Source of the DNA: Branchiostoma floridae
Taxonomy: Eukaryota > Chordata > Leptocardii > Amphioxiformes > Branchiostomatidae
Assembly (NCBI RefSeq): GCF_000003815.2
Contig: NC_049994.1
Coordinates: forward strand, 10,081,148 to 10,145,147
Direction of reading: 5' to 3'
DNA length: 64,000 nt
Shown here: positions 58,596 through 64,000 of the stretch, piece by piece
Layout: every line of letters begins with the position of its first letter
How positions within the stretch are numbered: position 1 is the stretch's first letter
Position numbers and translations under genes: made by a program
The notes under the pieces: generated by a model
What the model saw: only the letters and a program-made list of their open reading frames with translations
Told to the model about the DNA's origin: nothing
Database searches by the model: none

Positions 58596-61500
58596 AGCAT
58601 CTCTTTTTGGCTCTGGGCAATCATTAAAAAAACGCTATATCTTTTTTATTCTAAGTTGCGTTTCTGGATACAAGTTTTGCAGGGCTTTAAAACTAACCTA
58701 GGACCTAAAATCAAAGAAAATTGCCGTCTGTAGTCTTAAGTCTTCAATTCTGTCCATTTCTTTTTGGCATCAGCAAATTATTCATCGCACGTTTTCCGAA
58801 AAATCGATAGATTCATATTCATGGTATATTGAGAGACATCTGCTGTAATCTTCATCTCATTTTTTCATGGCTGTCTTTGAAATTGTCCGTTGAAACGTGT
58901 CAACGAACGCCGCATACAAAGGAATGCTACATGTTGACAATGGAACGCACTGTGGGAAGATATATCATTATAGTATCAGGGCGAAAGGTGGTATCTGCCA
59001 CAAACGTTAACTATACAATATCATAGAAACGAATTCTTTTCAAACAGGGCAACAAACAGAGTATGTCTGCCCTGGTGAAATAAAATGAAATGAATGATAT
59101 CTCAATGTTACTGAACATATTGTTTAAAAGAAGTTTGACTGAAAATAGCAGAAATCAAAATGAGGCACCCATCAGTAGGTAGATGGACTAATAGATGATA
59201 CGGCTTTCCACTGGAGTATAAATATACAGAAAATTCGTTTTAATTAATGCATGAAACGCAGTGACAAACATAAAAAAAAAAATCAAATAAAAATCTTAAA
59301 TGACATTGAAAATGCATGTACTGCGAAAACATAACTATATGTAGTTATTTCATAGTCAGCACATATGCAACTTCTGGCCATATATTTGCATTGAATGACC
59401 GCATAGGCATGATGATAGAATTAAGTGAAGAAGATTAAGAGCACGATGATTTGTAAGATATAGAACTGAAGGCATGTCTTAAATATCTTAATGTCAGAAA
59501 CCGGTATGAAAATCCTGAAGAAAGTGCGGAGGAAGTTCCAAGTTGATACGGACATTGTGAATTTTAGCGAATTTGTGCCCCATTTTCATCAAGGATTACA
59601 CAGTTTGGTGTGTATCCATATAAGATATTTTCCCTATCTGTACAGGTTGCTGAAATCGAACTTTTAACGAATTCTGACCAAATATTCTCAACAAGGTTAT
59701 TCAATAGCATAGAACAACCTTACACACGTGGTTTATCTAGGTGTGGACTGAAAAAAATGCAATGTTAATTAAGGAAAGATACGTCGATTTCGGTTTTTAG
59801 AATAACTGGACATCTAAACTTGTGTGCGTCCAAAAGTGCAGGTCGTTCTCATTTTATCTGAACTCTAATGATTTTAGATCGGTTCATGTCTTTCGCATTT
59901 CAGCAGTTGAAATAGATGTTTTCATTCGTCGTTAATCATCTACCTACAATTCTTGATGGCATTAAAAAAACTTACTTGAAACTCCGTTTTAACGACATCT
60001 ATGGGTATTGTGGCTTGGGTGAGAATTTTTCCCGACCTACTCACATCAGTAGCCCTGGCATACGTACTAACCCACGAATGTACGATCACAGCAAAGGGGA
60101 TATCATTATTTTTAAATGAAATAAGTAAGTTTTCTAATGATATAAAATGGCATACTGTTTATACATGATCAATAGACAGTTCGTTTAACAAAATCATGTA
60201 CATGTTTTCGAACTTTAGGTGAAAAGTATACATACCAAGGAAGAAAGCGGCAGAGTATACTCTTTACCACAGAAGTATTTGTACAAGGATTTTCGAAGAC
60301 CATGTCAGAAAATCATCATTGACTTTCTGAACTGATTGCGCTTAAAATTATCACACAGATGATTCCAATCTAACTTAATCTTTCTAATTAACTCCAGCTT
60401 CTACTTCTCCTCTTTGACCACATCGCAGATCCGTTTTGGATGTACAAGAAAAAGACGATGTTAACCTTAATATTGAAATACAACATTTCTATATCGACTA
60501 GACATAAGATATTGGAAATATAGAAGTTGGATAGCAAAAAAACAATAACAACATACTGTATTTTTATGAAAAAAGTTTATTAAAACTGATTTCATTCATT
60601 ACTCTACATAGCAAGTGAGGAGAAATACCTAACTGGATACAGAAAACTGTACTTTTGAAATTCATGATTGCTATTTCTTTATTTGCTTACCCTTTATACA
60701 ATTCTTAACCTAATGGTAACAAAAGGTAGAACAATATTGAATAGGAGCAGACTATTTCGTTTGTGTAACATTTTGTACTATTCCTGGTTAAATATGTCTC
60801 TTTGTTCTGGTAAATTTATTTGTATAATATGTACTGTTATTCACTAAGGTTGTGTCTGTTCTTATAATTTCACCTTCTTTGTCTATAATATCATTTTTGA
60901 TACTTCAAATGACAAAATAACATACATATATAAAATATATGATATGATAAATTTGAAGATTTCCCGAAGTGAGCGATTCTACAAAAGCAGTGAAATTTCA
61001 ACATACTAGACTAAATATACTGTGGTGCTTGGGGACGTGTGGAAAAATAACAGCGTTTTCTCATTCCGGCGTCAAAAATAATCGCCTTAGATTATGTGTA
61101 TCATCATTTCAGTGCTAATACTATTCATTAATGATGAAGGTTTTAATGATTTGAAGTATGTCGCGATCAGAGGAAAGAATTTTGTAACAGACGGAGTTCA
61201 CCGGCATGTCACATTTGCTTGTACGAGCGTAGTACCGTTACGTTCAATGGGAATCGTACTTGCAGAGAGAACTAGACTGTAACAAATAAACGAAAACTCA
61301 GACATAATCAAGTACTAGATACTATGATGAACAAAGATATGTTAGATATAGGAATTTCAGTCATAGAGGCTCTTTTTCTTGTATATTGTGTTGATAATTA
61401 ACGAAATAATGGACAAGACGTTCACGTCGATTTGTTTCTGTATTATCTTGATGCTTGCAGCGTAGTAGTTGTTGTACTTTTAGAAATCACTTCGTTTTTT

Positions 61501-61964
61501 AAGATAGTGTGATTTAATATATAAATGCGCAAGAATTCAGGAAAAGTACAAATGTCTATAAGACCTATATAGAATACATTGTTAAAATGCTTTATATTTT
61601 GTAAGAAATACAAAAAAAAAACAAAACACACACACACACACACAAAAAACACTGTGCATTGGTACCTGCCATCACATATATAAAAAATATAACGGTGCAA
61701 CTTCACGTACCTACCAAAACTCTGACAAGGTTTGACAAGGTCTATTTCTCTGTGCATAACGGGGTACTTTTCGTAAAGTGGAATACTCTACGTGGCTATA
61801 TATGCTTTGAATAGTAAAAAATACGTAGCTAATAACATGTTCAAAATATTCAACAATCGACTTTTTCTCGGTTTAAAATGGACAGCCAAATATCGACCGA
61901 GTGACGGTTGACCACTTAGAATGTGCGAATCGGTTTGCGAATAAGCGACCTTTGTTACGATCAC
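58596..61964. other. AT-rich gene-free stretch
   Basis: No exon is supported. Apart from a probable LINE tail near 59.05 kb and a short CA tract near 61.63 kb, I see no named element. Confidence 0.45.
59045..59100 (+). mobile_element. Possible LINE 3' tail
   Basis: The order CAGGGCAACAAACAGAGTAT, 'TGTCTGCCCTGGTGAAATAA', then AATGAAATGAATGA resembles 3' ends of CR1-like LINEs that finish in short ATG/AAT repeats. It is too short to be sure. Confidence 0.35.
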
Positions 61965-63535
61965 TGTAAGTGCTAATACACCCTTTGGACATTGAACGAC
62001 AGAAGAGAGATCAAAGATTTACAGATTACTCAACAAATTTCATATTCAAAGGACGAATATTTTTACAAGTTTTCTGTGGTTTGCTGTCTTTTAATTCGTA
62101 CTTTTGTATCTTGTGTTATATGCCAATTATGTATACTAGCATTTTTAAAATAAGGGTCGCACAAATGCAGTTACTCAGCGACCCTTCTCTATTGGGAAAT
62201 CAGCAAATATAATTCTATGATCTTCCGTAATATCTCCATCAGGGTGTCGATCTCGCTGCTACAGCTTTGTGAAGAAATATATGACATATCGATAAAAAAT
62301 ACCATCGATGAAGAATGATTTCCTTTAAATTCCGTGTCTTTGCTCTCTTTTGAATTATACTTTGGCATCTGGCATCACATCCCAAATTTGCAAACTGAAA
62401 TGCAATTTTCGTTCCCACGGTCTTGTGGGGAATCAGCAAATGTCTTGCGTAATTCTCTTACACCTCCATCCCACTTCAATTGCCGGCAACCTTGCTACCA
62501 CCGTCCTGCGACCGAACGTTTGATAGAGAGCTCAACGAATTTCATCGATAAAAAATAAATCTTTTAAAGCTTTGTGTGTTTTGTAGTCTTTTAAATCATA
62601 CTTTATATTTTGTATGATTTTCGAATGATAAATTCAAGACTTGCGACTGTCATACGTATACGACCGAACGCTCTCTCTGCGGCCTAAATTTTGACATATC
62701 GCTCAACGAATTGTATAGAAAAGAAACAAATCTTTTTCTACTTTGTGTGTTTTGTTGTCCTCTCAGTCACACCTTTACGTTTTATGTGATATATCCAGTG
62801 TAAAGTGAAGGTTACACATACTCCTATCTAGGTCGCAGCGAGAGCACAGCCCGATCGCCGTCTCCGTCTAGTGGAAATAAAGGGGGCCTTATCTGACACC
62901 CCTACCCCACTTTGACGGCAACGTCGATAAGACTGCCATACGACCGAACGATTTGTCAGAGAGCTCAACGAATTTCATCGATAAAAAGAAATCTTTCTAA
63001 GCTTTGTGTATTTGTAGTCTTTTAAATCATACATTTACATTTTGAATGATATTCCAATGATGAAGTCAAGGGCTACGAATTTCATCGATAGAAAATAAAT
63101 CATTGTAAGATTTATATATCTTGTAGTCTGTAAGATCATACTTTAACATTTTCTATGATTTTCCAATGATAAAGTAAAGGGTTACACAAATCAAATTGAG
63201 GTCGCAGCGAGATCGCATCAGGCTCGTTGTCTTGTAGGAAATCACCAAATGTAATTTTACGTTCTTTCCACTAGGACGGCGCTCTCGCCGCACTCTCGCT
63301 GCGACCTAGAATTTGACATATCAATCAACGAATTGTATAGAAAAGAAACGAAAAAAAAATATGTTTACACTTAACACGTATGTTTTGTGTCTTCTCAGTC
63401 ACACTTAAGTTTTGTATGATATACTCGTACCCAGTGTGAAAGTGAAGGTTACACAAATCCAATTGAGGTCGCAGGTTGCACCGCGATCGTTGTCTAGTAG
63501 GAAATCACCAAATGTAATTTTACGTTCCTCCGTAA
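61965..63535 (+). repeat. Cluster of family C inverted-repeat elements (right group)
   Basis: Six or more units lie back to back or nested: about 61965-62215, 62225-62450, 62455-62660, 62660-62880, 62890-63240 and 63265-63535. The clearest pair of ends is TTTCCACTAGGACGGCGCTC (about 63268) against a right end 'CGCCGTCTCCGTCTAGTGGA' with AA following (about 62872). Cores repeat CTCAACGAATTTCATCGATA, TTTGTGTGTTTTGTAGTCTT and ATCATACTTT. No coding capacity. Confidence 0.7.
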
Positions 63536-64000
63536 CTCCCCTCCCCGCTCGCCACCTGTAATACCAATCATTTCACATAAAACTTGTTTTTCCTCTTATG
63601 CCGACACCGGAGAAGGTCAAATGTTATTTCAACGTTTCTGCACATGCGCAGTTGGCAGAAAATAAAACGGAAAGCCGTCTGTTTTCACTTTGGCAACCTG
63701 TGTCAAATCTTACGAGTGTCGGTCGATTTTTTCCCGGAGAAATTTGATAACGTTTGGTAACGGTTAGTTAAGATTACTTAAAGTAATAGTTTATTACATC
63801 AGATGTTTGAACTACAGCTTTTGTAACCATTTATTTTCAGTCCTGGGCATATGACTGTCTTAGCGTGTATATATCAATTCGGCAACATCTTTGAACATGT
63901 CTGGTAGCAGATTATCTGCCCAATGGTATATGACTATTTATGTCCTTATGGGTGTGCCTGTTGAATGATATAGTATGATATAATAAAATACTGAGTTCGT
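63536..64000. other. Gene-free right edge
   Basis: No exon, RNA gene or repeat could be supported in the last 465 bases. Confidence 0.45.

Overview
The window reads as animal nuclear DNA, most likely from a cephalochordate (amphioxus, Branchiostoma). Genes are split by GT-AG introns, coding exons are short islands in AT-balanced non-coding DNA, and there are many small inverted-repeat elements, tRNA-derived SINEs, LINE remnants and CA/GA microsatellites. There is no bacterial operon, phage or CRISPR architecture. The organism call is an inference from gene structure and repeat style; no search was run.

Left end (1-0.8 kb): a CpG-rich exon on the minus strand (474-777), probably the first coding exon of a gene that continues off the left edge. 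It encodes a disordered Pro/Ser/Asp/Lys-rich N-terminus of unknown family. To its right lies about 28 kb with no convincing gene (0.8-29.4 kb). That stretch holds scattered repeats plus several repeat-free islands with homeodomain-type or nuclear-receptor-type motifs, which look like candidate regulatory DNA.

Centre (29.4-36.5 kb): one complete gene on the plus strand, a PiT-type sodium-dependent phosphate transporter (SLC20 family, 9 coding exons, 577 residues). All exon junctions could be placed with in-phase GT/AG sites. Its large intracellular loop carries a 22-residue tandem duplication.

Right of centre (37.2-51.1 kb): a head-to-tail tandem array of three complete flavin-containing monooxygenase (FMO) genes on the minus strand, each with four coding exons in identical phases (431, 437 and 439 residues). 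A collapsed relic of a fourth unit lies at 37.21-37.41 kb. The array converges on the phosphate transporter. Copies differ at FAD- and NADPH-motif positions, and a LINE landed in intron 1 of the first copy. The two right-hand intergenic units carry the same 237-bp inverted-repeat element at the same place, so that insertion predates the duplication.

Right end (51.1-64 kb): no supported gene. It contains a near-perfect long hairpin element (56.65-56.90 kb) and a dense, partly nested cluster of small inverted-repeat elements (57.6-58.6 and 62.0-63.5 kb). Their interior resembles that of the elements near 27, 43 and 47 kb, but their ends differ.
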